A stretch of DNA of 29,537 nt from CAZHPA01 sp964533945 (GTDB taxonomy: Bacteria > Bacillota > Clostridia > Lachnospirales > WRBF01): assembly GCA_964533945.1 (NCBI GenBank), contig CAZHPA010000024.1, positions 1-29,537 of the forward strand, in the 5' to 3' direction. Under the pieces are notes generated by a model. It saw only the letters and a list, made by a program, of their open reading frames with translations, was not told the DNA's origin and searched no databases. A program made the translations under genes and the position numbers. Below are positions 17,285 through 24,200 of the stretch, piece by piece. Numbering within the stretch: the first letter of the stretch is position 1; each line of letters opens with the position of its first letter.

Positions 17285-17396
17285 ATGATTGATTTAGACA
17301 GTAATTTTCATTCAGTATTTCTATTGCATTATCATCTTATTTTAGTTACAAAAATACAGGCGAAAAGTATTTGACAGCCAAATATCAAGCAGAGCT
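17285..17396 (+). pseudogene. tnpA: 5' remnant of IS200-type transposase tnpA
   Basis: After AAAAAGGTGGT the ATG at 17285 encodes MIDLDSNFHSVFLLHYHLIL followed by VTK, the start of an IS200 TnpA. An extra A in the run at about 17350-17354 shifts the frame; in the next frame the family sequence continues as YRRKVFDSQISSRA up to the deletion joint at about 17396. The HUH and catalytic Tyr motifs lie in the lost part. The literal frame stops at 17374. Confidence 0.75.
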
Positions 17397-17639
17397 TTTG
17401 GTAAGAGTGTTATGGATAATGCTTTTGGTATGTTTATAAATTTTCTAACATACAAAGCCAAGAAATTAATTAAAGTCGATAAATGGTTTCCTTCAAGTAA
17501 AACATGCAGTGCTTGTGGTATTAAAAATCCTGACTTAACGCTTAAAGACAGAACATTTATCTGTACTTGTGGAAATATTATTGATAGAGATTACAATGCA
17601 GCTATAAATATAAAACAAGCAGGTTTAGCAATGCTGTAA
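17397..17639 (+). pseudogene. tnpB: 3' remnant of tnpB (RNA-guided nuclease family), zinc finger and last RuvC motif only
   Basis: The frame reads FGKSVMDNAFGMFINFLTYK, then KLIKVDKWFPSSKTCSACG, a second C-x-C pair and DRDYNAAINIKQAG. These are the TnpB C-terminal zinc finger and RuvC-III aspartate motif. The guide-binding domain and the first catalytic residues are absent, so nuclease activity is impossible. An ATG at 17412 is open but its product would be a bare 75-residue tail. Confidence 0.85.
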
Positions 17640-17753
17640 TTTTATAATATAAATAACCGTGGGCACACGGGGTTAGCTTATTTATGCTTAGACGTTAGTC
17701 TATCGAGTAAGAAGCTCCCGTCTCTATCTTAGATAGGCGGGTGAGTATGTCAC
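17640..17753 (+). ncRNA. Putative omega-RNA (reRNA) scaffold at the right end of the IS605 remnant
   Basis: Immediately after the tnpB stop lies a GC-richer segment with a CCGTG/CACGG hairpin near 17659-17673, a GGGGTTAGCTTATTTATGC stretch and the right-end hairpin CCCG...CGGG (17717-17740). In IS605 elements this 3' part of tnpB plus the right end makes the guide RNA used by TnpB, with the flank beyond the end (from about 17754) as guide. It appears intact although tnpB is not. Assignment is by position and resemblance only. Confidence 0.45.
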
Positions 17754-17962
17754 GTGGAGATATTTAGATATATATAAGACATGGTATAACAACATAAAAC
17801 GATGCAAGCCTTACTTGAAAATATAAATATATAACTTATAACAAGCGTTCGGATGGCTCTAAACTGCATTAATCCCGAAGCGTTACCAGGGAAACCGGCA
17901 GGTTGCAACTTTAGCAAAAACTAGGTGAAAACAAAATTCATCTTAGTAGAATTTACGATAAG
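17754..17962 (+). other. Intergenic segment with a possible structured RNA
   Basis: The segment is AT-rich at first, then holds a conspicuous GC-richer island at about 17841-17915. GCTCTAAACTGC (17856) and GCAACTTTAGC (17905) can pair imperfectly and enclose an AACC/GGTT hairpin around 17893-17904. No coding sequence is evident. It could be another omega-RNA-like remnant of a transposable element, but no family was recognised. Confidence 0.3.
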
Positions 17963-18000
17963 AAAAAAGGTACTACTACGATATGATCAGCACCTTTTTT
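17963..18000 (-). terminator. Bidirectional terminator after the ABC exporter operon
   Basis: AAAAAAGGT (17963-17971) pairs with ACCTTTTTT (17992-18000), giving T-runs on both strands. It lies about 10 bases after the last permease stop on the minus strand. Confidence 0.75.
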
Positions 18001-18010
18001 TGAAGATTAT

Positions 18011-18724
18011 TCATATTATCTTGTTGTCGAATTTGCTATATAATGACACACTCCAAAGCAAAACACTTATAGTCGCTCCAAGTAAGCTCCAAATATTGAA
18101 ATCAAGCATATATTTTGCTACCCAAAAAGAGGGTAATAATGCACCAAAATATTGCTCTGTTTCTGTGATGAAAAATGGTATTGGAATACCAAGCAAAAAC
18201 AATCCGCCCAACTTTGCAAGTGCCATACCCTCCACCTTATTTGATGAAAACGATACAATAAGCAACGGCATGATTGCACCGATGCAGGATGTTAAAACAG
18301 AGAGCAAAATGTTTGTGGGTAAACTCATATTGGTCAACGAAAAGAGCAAAATCATTATAATTGAAAACATCGCTGATAACCCTGCCGGAAACAACAGTCT
18401 TGAAATAAGGTATCCTGATTTTCCTATAGGGGTTACAGATAGGTAGCTTGTAAGCCCTGTATCTATTTCTTCAAGTATCACCATCGCCGAAGAAAGGCAG
18501 AACATATATGGTGTGATTACCGCAAGGAATATGTCGATGAGCAGATAGTATGGCGATATGATAGCCACTTTATTAAAATATTGTGTTAAAAACTTTTCTG
18601 CATAAGGTATGCCGAACTTAAATATAGCTCCTGTTAATATTGGTGAAAAGCTAATTATAAGCAACACACTGTCTTTTGAAATTTGCTTAATAAACTGTTT
18701 GAATGATGATAGTATAGTTTTCAT
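18011..18724 (-). CDS. ABC-2 type transporter permease, second subunit
   Basis: The 237-residue integral membrane protein has about six predicted hydrophobic helices (for example around residues 20-40, 55-85, 105-130, 135-155, 165-185 and 205-225). Its topology fits an ABC-2 export permease. Its start overlaps the upstream permease stop by four bases, so the two are probably made as a heterodimer that works with the ATPase two genes upstream. The substrate is not visible; the TetR-ATPase-permease-permease arrangement is typical of drug or peptide exporters. It is the last gene of the operon. Confidence 0.8.
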   Translation of the reverse strand: MKTILSSFKQFIKQISKDSVLLIISFSPILTGAIFKFGIPYAEKFLTQYFNKVAIISPYYLLIDIFLAVITPYMFCLSSAMVILEEIDTGLTSYLSVTPIGKSGYLISRLLFPAGLSAMFSIIMILLFSLTNMSLPTNILLSVLTSCIGAIMPLLIVSFSSNKVEGMALAKLGGLFLLGIPIPFFITETEQYFGALLPSFWVAKYMLDFNIWSLLGATISVLLWSVSLYSKFDNKII

Positions 18725-19404
18725 AGCTTAACACCCCCTACGGTTTTCAGCATTTTAGCCACTGATTTATAAGCCAACCAGTAAAACAATGCAATCCACA
18801 TCAACAATATAACAATACGAAGAAAAACAGCTTGCGTGTTCCCTGTAATTAACCTCAAAATAATATTTCCGGCGTGCGGAAAAAATAAGAAGCTTTTAAC
18901 CCCAAACATCTCTGCAAACGTTGGAAACATAAAAAACAACATAGTTGGTATAGTTAATATAATGAAATGATTTAAGCTATTTATCTTAGATGCAATTATA
19001 ATACTAAGTAATGAAAACAGCACCGAGCCCAAAAACGTTCCTATTGCCACCCAAAGCAGATTATGAGTACCTGCGACAGCGCCAATAAGCACAGCTACAA
19101 CGATTGAGATAAACCCTAATGAGATTATCTTTGACCCTATATACTCCCATATCTTAATGGGAGATACGGCAAGCGTGGAAAGAACACGCTGGCTTTTTTC
19201 AAATAAGATAATCGCACCCATAAAGAATAACCCAAGTGTTGCCGGGTCAGTAAAAATGATTATAGTTGCAGCTGTGTCCTTTGCTGTGTTGGGGATAAAG
19301 TAAAGAATTACGGAATAAACAACTGTCAAAAATGAATACAGAAAATAAAAGCCATACTTTAACTGAAAACGCATATCACCAAGGAGCATTCCTCTAAACC
19401 TCAT
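18721..19404 (-). CDS. ABC-2 type transporter permease, first subunit
   Basis: The 227-residue membrane protein has an ABC-2 fold pattern: a first helix near residues 15-38, an amphipathic coupling region with LFEKSQRVLSTLAVSPIKIWEY, which is the hallmark of ABC-2 exporters, then four or five further helices. It overlaps both the ATPase gene upstream and the second permease downstream by four bases each, so all three subunits are translationally coupled. It probably exports a small hydrophobic compound or peptide; no specific substrate can be named. Confidence 0.85.
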   Translation of the reverse strand: MRFRGMLLGDMRFQLKYGFYFLYSFLTVVYSVILYFIPNTAKDTAATIIIFTDPATLGLFFMGAIILFEKSQRVLSTLAVSPIKIWEYIGSKIISLGFISIVVAVLIGAVAGTHNLLWVAIGTFLGSVLFSLLSIIIASKINSLNHFIILTIPTMLFFMFPTFAEMFGVKSFLFFPHAGNIILRLITGNTQAVFLRIVILLMWIALFYWLAYKSVAKMLKTVGGVKL

Positions 19405-20246
19405 TGTAACGCCCTCCCTGTCACTTCAATAAATATGTCGTTCAGAGTTGGCTCGCTGCTGTGAATTGAAAGCAGCCTGTTTTCTGCAATCAACCTTTGA
19501 AGCAAAGCATCAGAACTTGAAGCATTTTGCATACACTCACGAGCTTGTTCACCGTTGTCATAATAGGTATAACGAATCTTGCTTGCGCCCTTAGACATAA
19601 TTAAATTATGCGGTGAATCAAGTGCCTTGATTTTGCCGTCAACAATAAACGCTACTCTATCGCAAAGTTCGGTTGCATCCTGCATATTATGTGTGGTCAG
19701 TATGATGGTTTTGCCTTTTGCTCGTTCTGCTTTGATTATATTTTTCATATCAAAACTGTTTGTTGGGTCAAGGCCGCTGGTTGGTTCATCTAAAAAAATG
19801 ATGTTAGGATTGTGGAGCAGTGCCTTAATAAAGTTAAGCCGTGACTTCATACCTTTTGAGTAATTAGACACCTTTTTGTCTGCATCATTTTGTAGGCTTA
19901 CCATTTCAAGTAGTTCAGAAATGGGGATTGATTTTTGTGAATATAAAGAGCCAAAAAATTCTAAGTTTTGCTTGGCTGTCAGCTTTTCATAAAGCGATGG
20001 AAATTCAAAATCGACACCAATGTTCTCGTAAAAACTGCTTTTATGCTTTTTAACTTCTATACCATTCACAACTGCACTGCCGTTATAGCCGGACAGTAAC
20101 CCTGTAAGTATCTTTTGCAGAGTACTTTTCCCTGCACCGGATGGCCCAAGAAAGCCAAATATTTCGCCATGACCTACCTCGAAATTGATGTTTTCAAGGA
20201 ATGGTTTGCTTGTATAGCTAAACGAGAGATTTTTTACTGCAATCAT
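19401..20246 (-). CDS. ABC transporter ATP-binding protein
   Basis: The 281-residue ATPase shows all nucleotide-binding motifs: Walker A GPSGAGKST (about residues 34-42), a Q-loop region, signature YSKGMKSRL with its LSGGQ equivalent (about 128-136), Walker B IIFLDEPTSGLDP and the switch His in TTHNM. The C-terminal 70 residues are an extra domain common in ABC-2 exporters. It powers the two permeases encoded downstream. Start and stop overlap neighbouring genes by four bases, consistent with one transcript from the TetR-controlled promoter. Confidence 0.94.
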   Translation of the reverse strand: MIAVKNLSFSYTSKPFLENINFEVGHGEIFGFLGPSGAGKSTLQKILTGLLSGYNGSAVVNGIEVKKHKSSFYENIGVDFEFPSLYEKLTAKQNLEFFGSLYSQKSIPISELLEMVSLQNDADKKVSNYSKGMKSRLNFIKALLHNPNIIFLDEPTSGLDPTNSFDMKNIIKAERAKGKTIILTTHNMQDATELCDRVAFIVDGKIKALDSPHNLIMSKGASKIRYTYYDNGEQARECMQNASSSDALLQRLIAENRLLSIHSSEPTLNDIFIEVTGRALQ

Positions 20247-20842
20247 AAGTCCTCCTTAAAAAGCTGTTCTACAAGGCCATTTATTAAGAGATTAATGGCA
20301 CTATCATAGACAGCCTCGCCAACTTCCTTTTGGTGAAGTGCAATCATAAATATGCCTCTAAGTGCACCACCGAATGTGTTAATGTTCTTGTTCTTAGCCT
20401 GCGGAATGAGTGCGAATAGCTTTTCAATATTAAAATCATCTTGCTCAATATGTTTCGCTACAATTTCTTGCGGCAACTTGCGCATAATGATTTCCATTTC
20501 TCCATTTGTCATAAGTGGATAGAGAATGGAGTTGGTTGTTCTCTTGAATAGCGTAAAAATAAGCTCTGCAAACTGCGCCTTGGTCATAGTATTATTGTAT
20601 TTAGATACAGTGTTGATAAGCTCCGCTTGGATTGCGTCGTGTTCTTCTGAAATTGCATCGAACAAAAGGAGTTCTTTCGATTCATAAAACAAGTAAAACG
20701 TTCCCTTTGGAATGTTTGCTCGTTTTACAAGCTCGTCAACCGATGTTTTCCTTACACCAAATTGCAAAAGCAAAGCTTTAGCTTCAGATTTTAACTTTCT
20801 GGTTATCTGCTCCCTTTCATTTTGGGAATAAGATTTTGGCAT
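20243..20842 (-). CDS. TetR/AcrR-family repressor of the ABC exporter operon
   Basis: A 199-residue regulator if started at the ATG at 20842 (MPKSYSQNEREQ), which follows AGAGGTGC; a longer frame to 20941 runs through the promoter and operator and is rejected. The N-terminal TetR helix-turn-helix reads GVRKTSVDELVKRANIPKGT with FYLFYESKELLL. The remaining helical domain should bind the inducer, probably a transported compound. As first gene of the operon just behind an operator-like palindrome, autoregulation is expected. Confidence 0.9.
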   Translation of the reverse strand: MPKSYSQNEREQITRKLKSEAKALLLQFGVRKTSVDELVKRANIPKGTFYLFYESKELLLFDAISEEHDAIQAELINTVSKYNNTMTKAQFAELIFTLFKRTTNSILYPLMTNGEMEIIMRKLPQEIVAKHIEQDDFNIEKLFALIPQAKNKNINTFGGALRGIFMIALHQKEVGEAVYDSAINLLINGLVEQLFKEDL

Positions 20843-20860
20843 ATAAGCACCTCTAACTAT

Positions 20861-20916
20861 TTGACTGTAGTTATTAATATAGTCAATATTGTAACATGAA
20901 GATTTATTTTTGTCAA
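20861..20916 (-). promoter_or_regulatory. Promoter and operator of the TetR-ABC exporter operon
   Basis: On the minus strand TTGACA (plus 20911-20916), 17 bases and TACAAT (plus 20888-20893) form a near-consensus promoter. Directly downstream, TTGACTGTA (20861-20869) and TATAGTCAA (20878-20886) form an 8-of-9 inverted repeat over the expected start of transcription, fitting the operator of the adjacent TetR. Confidence 0.8.
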
Positions 20917-21064
20917 GAGGGTTAAATACATGGCGCGTCAATCAAATGATTATGCTATTGGCATAAAGACATTGTGGATGCCGGAAAGAAAAGCACTTAT
21001 GTCGTGGAAAAATTTTTAAGCAAAAACTATAGTTAAAGTAGATTTACCTGAATCACCGTCTGAT

Positions 21065-21108
21065 AAAAAGCCCATTGTTTAAGAAAATTTGAAAACGGTG
21101 GGCTTTTT
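21065..21108 (+). terminator. Intrinsic terminator in the intergenic debris
   Basis: AAAAAGCCCA (21065-21074) pairs with TGGGCTTTTT (21099-21108), with further pairing in the arms and a T-run at the end. It follows the KTIVK fragment and probably once ended that gene. Confidence 0.75.
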
Positions 21109-21487
21109 ATTGTCAACTATTTTGGTTTTAACATGAGTGAAGGATATTTATGGATTTTTGGAAAGAAAGGCCATTAGAGGTTCTTCAAGCAATGTTACGC
21201 CCGAAATAAGAATTTCAGCATGCAGACGTAAACACACACTCAATCTTTTAAAACATTTATAAAAAATAAAAGTATTTGTCTAACAAACTTATACATGCCA
21301 AGACCACTGTAACAAATTTTATCTTGCGTTATAGCGTTAAAAACTATTTCACGCCAACGGCTTTTTTGTTTTGTCCAGCCTGAGCCGAAAGGTTCTATTT
21401 TTATACCATATAAAATTTATAAGGGCCTTTATTATTATTTTTCAAGTTATTTTACTGTAGTAGCCAAAAGAGTGTTTTTGAACAAAA

Positions 21488-21537
21488 TAAATAAATCTTG
21501 CATTTACAGAAAAGACTGTAAATACAAGGTTTATTTA
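21488..21537. repeat. Long inverted repeat, 22-bp arms
   Basis: The arms 21488-21509 and 21516-21537 are complementary except at two positions, around a 6-base loop (21510-21515). It is much longer than an ordinary terminator stem and is not next to a recognised gene. It may be a bidirectional terminator, a miniature transposable element or a recombination end. Confidence 0.65.
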
Positions 21538-21705
21538 ATGCTTTAATTACTTAAATTCTTACAAAGAAGGAGTTGCGTTTCATTCATCAGCAGAAATTGG
21601 AATGCTAACAATTGTTGCAATAAAGCAAAGTAAAGCTTAGTTCTTATAATAGGCAGATAGAAGTTTGGGTAAATCAATAATTGCTGTATGCTAAATAGCA
21701 TGTGG

Positions 21706-22020
21706 CTATTTTTTGTTCTTTAGCATTAAGTAGTTTATATAGTCCTTTACATCGTCAATCATATGTGTAGGGAAATTCACAGGCAGTCGAATGAGTTTTC
21801 TATCTTCTGAATAGGGATTCGGGTTATCGGTAAGACCCAATAAATAATCAATTGATACACAAAAGTATTTTGCAATCTTGATTTTGACTTCATCAGGCGG
21901 CTCACCTTTGTCCCTTTCATATGAAGAAATAGAGTGCTTATTCAAATTTAAAATAGCACCTAATTCATCTTGCGTCAACCCGGCATCCTTTCGCAAATCC
22001 AGTAATCTCTCCCCTATCAT
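21706..22020 (-). CDS. XRE-family transcriptional regulator, divergent from the NurA-HerA operon
   Basis: A 104-residue protein if started at the ATG at 22020, five bases after GGCTGGGG; a longer frame begins at 22050. It has a Cro/CI-type helix-turn-helix at about residues 5-60: RLLDLRKDAGLTQDELGAIL, NKHSISSYERDKGEPPDE and FCVSIDYLLGLTD, a canonical pattern. The short C-terminal tail ends in a helical YINYLMLKNKK. It is transcribed away from the operon at 22170, with three copies of a 9-base motif between them, so it probably controls both its own gene and the operon. Confidence 0.9.
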   Translation of the reverse strand: MIGERLLDLRKDAGLTQDELGAILNLNKHSISSYERDKGEPPDEVKIKIAKYFCVSIDYLLGLTDNPNPYSEDRKLIRLPVNFPTHMIDDVKDYINYLMLKNKK

Positions 22021-22060
22021 ATTACCCCAGCCTTTCATTATTATAACCAATCTTCATTCC

Positions 22061-22132
22061 ATTATAGAGCAATAATCTACTCTAAAATAAAAGTAGATTA
22101 AATAATCACTTTATTGTATAATTAGTAGATTA
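22061..22132. promoter_or_regulatory. Divergent control region with three copies of TAATCTACT
   Basis: TAATCTACT at 22073-22081 and its complement AGTAGATTA at 22092-22100 and 22124-22132 form one inverted pair (10-base spacer) plus a third copy. On the minus strand a TATAAT (plus 22061-22066) is the best -10 for the XRE gene. The plus-strand promoter is not clear (TTGTAT at 22114 is a weak -35 candidate). The three copies are the likely operators of the XRE protein. Confidence 0.6.
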
Positions 22133-22169
22133 TTATTCTATTTTATGTATTTAGTAGGATTTTATTCTA

Positions 22170-23297
22170 ATGAAAAAGTTCAAATCCATCTGTGTTACAG
22201 GGCATAGGGATATTGGCGAAAGTATCGCTGAACATGCGAAATCGGAGCTTAGACGTGAAATAATGCTTGCAATAGAGGCTGATTATTCAGAGTTTATATC
22301 AGGTTTTGCAAACGGAGTTGACCTGCTGTTTGCTTCAATTGTAGCAGAATTCAAAGAAGCCTATCCAATCAAACTTGAAGCTGCAATCTCTTATAGGAAC
22401 CGAATTAAATCATTTAATAATGAATTCCAAAGACTTTTGGCAATGTGCGATATGATAGGGATAATATCAGAGCAGTATTCGCCACAGTGCTTCATTAAGC
22501 GGAATAAGTATAAAGTTGATGATATTGCATACAGGCTTTCTGGTGGTAGAAGTGTAATTTATCCTGTAATTGCAGGGCAAATAGGAGTAGGTTGCTGCCA
22601 TAGAGTTAACAAGAAAGTTATCCCTGAAAAGTTCAAGCGTGAAATTGTGCTGTCTCTACCTGACATTGCTGATGCAGATGGCATACCGGGTTTTTTTACT
22701 GCTACTGCCAAAAAGCTGAATGAATGTTCCGAACTAAAGCGTATAGGTTTAGAATTTTCCACCATCTTGCCATACAAGACAGCAAAAAATACAGATAAGA
22801 AATTTGAAGATAGAGGAACTGCATGTATTCAAGACCGTATGATTGAACGTGAAAAAGAGCTAGTCGCAGAGCTTGTTCGTGAGGGTAAGCTTAATCAGGA
22901 CAATTATTTGGTTAAAGACGGGTCACTGGAATATAAGCCAACAAAAGAAGGTAAGGCTGACAAGAAGAAATACCAAATGTTTAAGAATAATTATAGTTGG
23001 GTACTTGGAGTATCTAAAAATTTTAATCCAGAAGTTTGTTTGGATATTAATGGAAAACCAAATCCCGGTTTTATTGCAGATTTACCTCTATATTACCGAA
23101 CACCAGTGGCTTGTTTTATAAGTGATTATCTGGGTGATGATATTCAATTTGCTGTCTGGTATATTCGGCTTAGAGATAAAAAAGATACACGTACTCCGTT
23201 TGATGGGATACTCAAAGTTGAGAAAATCCTTGTGACACAGGAAGATGTTGATAACGGCATAGAAAGTGACCTTGTAGATACACTTGCGCTTATTTGA
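22170..23297 (+). CDS. Truncated SLOG/YpsA-like domain joined to a NurA-like nuclease (frameshifted near the 3' end)
   Basis: The open frame gives 375 residues. Residues 1-118 match the start of a YpsA/DUF1273 SLOG domain: SICVTGHRDIG, FISGFANGVDLLFASIV and EQYSPQCFIKRNKYKVDD. The last strands of that Rossmann-like fold are absent. From about residue 120 the sequence looks like the NurA nuclease associated with bacterial HerA: SVIYPVIAGQIGVGCC, EIVLSLPDIADADG, GTACIQDRMIEREKELV, KDGSLEY with a probable catalytic Asp at 250, VLGVSKNFNPE, and DLPLYYRTPVACF. The frame ends LVDTLALI, but the expected C-terminus continues in another frame to 23428, so an intact protein would have about 419 residues. 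Translation starts at ATG 22170 with a weak TAGGAT site. It is first in a four-gene operon and presumably partners HerA. Confidence 0.75.
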   Translation: MKKFKSICVTGHRDIGESIAEHAKSELRREIMLAIEADYSEFISGFANGVDLLFASIVAEFKEAYPIKLEAAISYRNRIKSFNNEFQRLLAMCDMIGIISEQYSPQCFIKRNKYKVDDIAYRLSGGRSVIYPVIAGQIGVGCCHRVNKKVIPEKFKREIVLSLPDIADADGIPGFFTATAKKLNECSELKRIGLEFSTILPYKTAKNTDKKFEDRGTACIQDRMIEREKELVAELVREGKLNQDNYLVKDGSLEYKPTKEGKADKKKYQMFKNNYSWVLGVSKNFNPEVCLDINGKPNPGFIADLPLYYRTPVACFISDYLGDDIQFAVWYIRLRDKKDTRTPFDGILKVEKILVTQEDVDNGIESDLVDTLALI

Positions 23298-23428
23298 TAA
23301 ATGAACGAAATCCTGTTTGTTATGGGTCAGATTTACGATGGGCTAACCACATTTACCCTATTTACCTTACCGAATCGTTTGTGAAATCAAAATATCTGAG
23401 TGCAGAGAGCTTTCTGCATTTATTTTAG
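23270..23428 (+). pseudogene. Out-of-frame C-terminus of the NurA-like gene
   Basis: In the -1 frame, open from 23270 to a TAG at 23426-23428, the sequence reads CAYLINERNPVCYGSDLRWA, then NHIYPIYLTESFVKSK and YLSAESFLHLF. This is a NurA-type C-terminal end with a probable active-site His (codon 23348-23350). It follows naturally on LVDTL of the main frame and stops 13 bases before the herA start. One missing base between about 23270 and 23295 explains the split. Confidence 0.75.
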
Positions 23429-23441
23429 GGAGGATATGTTA

Positions 23442-24200
23442 ATGAGTGTGAACAAACTTATAGGACGGGTGCTTGCAACCGAAAAAAATCCTACAACAAT
23501 GGATAAATTTAATTTTTGGACAAACTCCGATTTGAAACTTCATGCATTTGACATTGTAAAAGTTGAGCATATTGATAAGTCATTTTCATTTGGTGTTATT
23601 GAGAATATTTCCCATATTACAGATGCACAAAGTTTTTTAACAAATTTTATATCCAGTGACTTCGGAGATGTCACTGTTGACGAACCTACATTGAGGGTTG
23701 GAATGAACTACGCTGAAGCAGCAATATCATTCAACAATAAAAATATCTATACCCCTGTTCATAACAATGCAAGGGTATTTTTGGCTACTGCTGAAGAAAT
23801 TACTATGGCACTTGGTCTTGATAAAGTACAAAATCCTCTTGTCTGTGGCTCGCTTAAAATGTACGAGGGCACGGACGATGAGATTACTTTGCCTGTGAAT
23901 CTCAATTCCAAGTTTATTTTGGGTCACGAAGGTGCTCATCTCAACATATCTGGAATATCTGGACTTGCACCAAAGACATCTTATGCTATGTTCCTTATGA
24001 AAGCAATTCAAGATCAATATTTGAAGGCTGAAGAAGATGCAGATGATAGCGTGGCATTTGTTATTTTTAATGTCAAGGGTAAAGACCTTATGGCAATAGA
24101 CAGACCAAACGACTTTAGTACGGGCAAGCGAGATGAGAAAGAAAGAGTATTCGCTGATTATGAAACTCTTGGTCTTTCGAAGAGCCGTTTAAGAATGTGA
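23442..24200 (+). CDS. herA: HerA-like ATPase/translocase, N-terminal part (frameshifted)
   Basis: The start is ATG 23442, eight bases after AGGGAGGA, rather than the longer frame from 23400. Residues 1-90 form a beta-rich segment like the HAS-barrel of HerA: KLIGRVLATEKNPTTMDKF and FSFGVIENISHI. An ATPase core follows with an unusual P-loop GISGLAPKTS (about residues 171-180) and the helix SYAMFLMKAI. The frame stops at 24200 after LGLSKSRLRM. The real continuation, EEPFKNVKYYIPFSS, lies in the -1 frame and joins the next entry, so an intact HerA would be about 574 residues (23442-25165). HerA forms a hexamer that pumps DNA to its NurA nuclease partner. Confidence 0.85.
   Translation: MSVNKLIGRVLATEKNPTTMDKFNFWTNSDLKLHAFDIVKVEHIDKSFSFGVIENISHITDAQSFLTNFISSDFGDVTVDEPTLRVGMNYAEAAISFNNKNIYTPVHNNARVFLATAEEITMALGLDKVQNPLVCGSLKMYEGTDDEITLPVNLNSKFILGHEGAHLNISGISGLAPKTSYAMFLMKAIQDQYLKAEEDADDSVAFVIFNVKGKDLMAIDRPNDFSTGKRDEKERVFADYETLGLSKSRLRM

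Larger units (their letters stand above)
17164..17753 (+). mobile_element. Internally deleted IS200/IS605-family element
   Basis: The element keeps both subterminal hairpins: left, an imperfect stem around CACCT/AGGTG inside 17164-17209; right, around 17714-17740, ending GTATGTCAC. It also keeps a promoter (TTGACA 17224, 17 bases, TATGAT 17247) and the start of tnpA joined directly to the 3' end of tnpB. About 1.5 kb of a normal IS605 is missing. It has no active transposase and could move only if HUH transposase is supplied in trans. Exact ends are estimated from the hairpins. Confidence 0.75.
20917..21705. other. Long non-coding stretch with gene debris and hairpins
   Basis: Contents: a 29-codon frame (20930-21019, MARQSNDYAIGIKTLWMPER and a short tail); a fragment reading KTIVKVDLPESPSDKKPIV (about 21023-21082), related in its TIVK start to the fragment at 16984; a terminator-like hairpin (21065-21108); and a long hairpin (21488-21537). 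No complete gene was found. This is the joint between the ABC cassette and the defence-like operon and looks like recombination debris. Confidence 0.5.

Noticed and set aside
17412..17639. A small functional TnpB-like gene from the ATG at 17412
   Set aside because: Only the zinc finger and last RuvC motif remain. It is the tail of a deleted tnpB fused to tnpA'.
20243..20941. The longer 232-residue TetR frame starting at 20941
   Set aside because: It would translate through a consensus promoter and operator; the ATG at 20842 has a good ribosome site and a normal TetR N-terminus.
21100..21700. CRISPR array or tRNA gene in the long non-coding stretch
   Set aside because: No regularly spaced repeats and no cloverleaf-like arms were found; only hairpins and debris.
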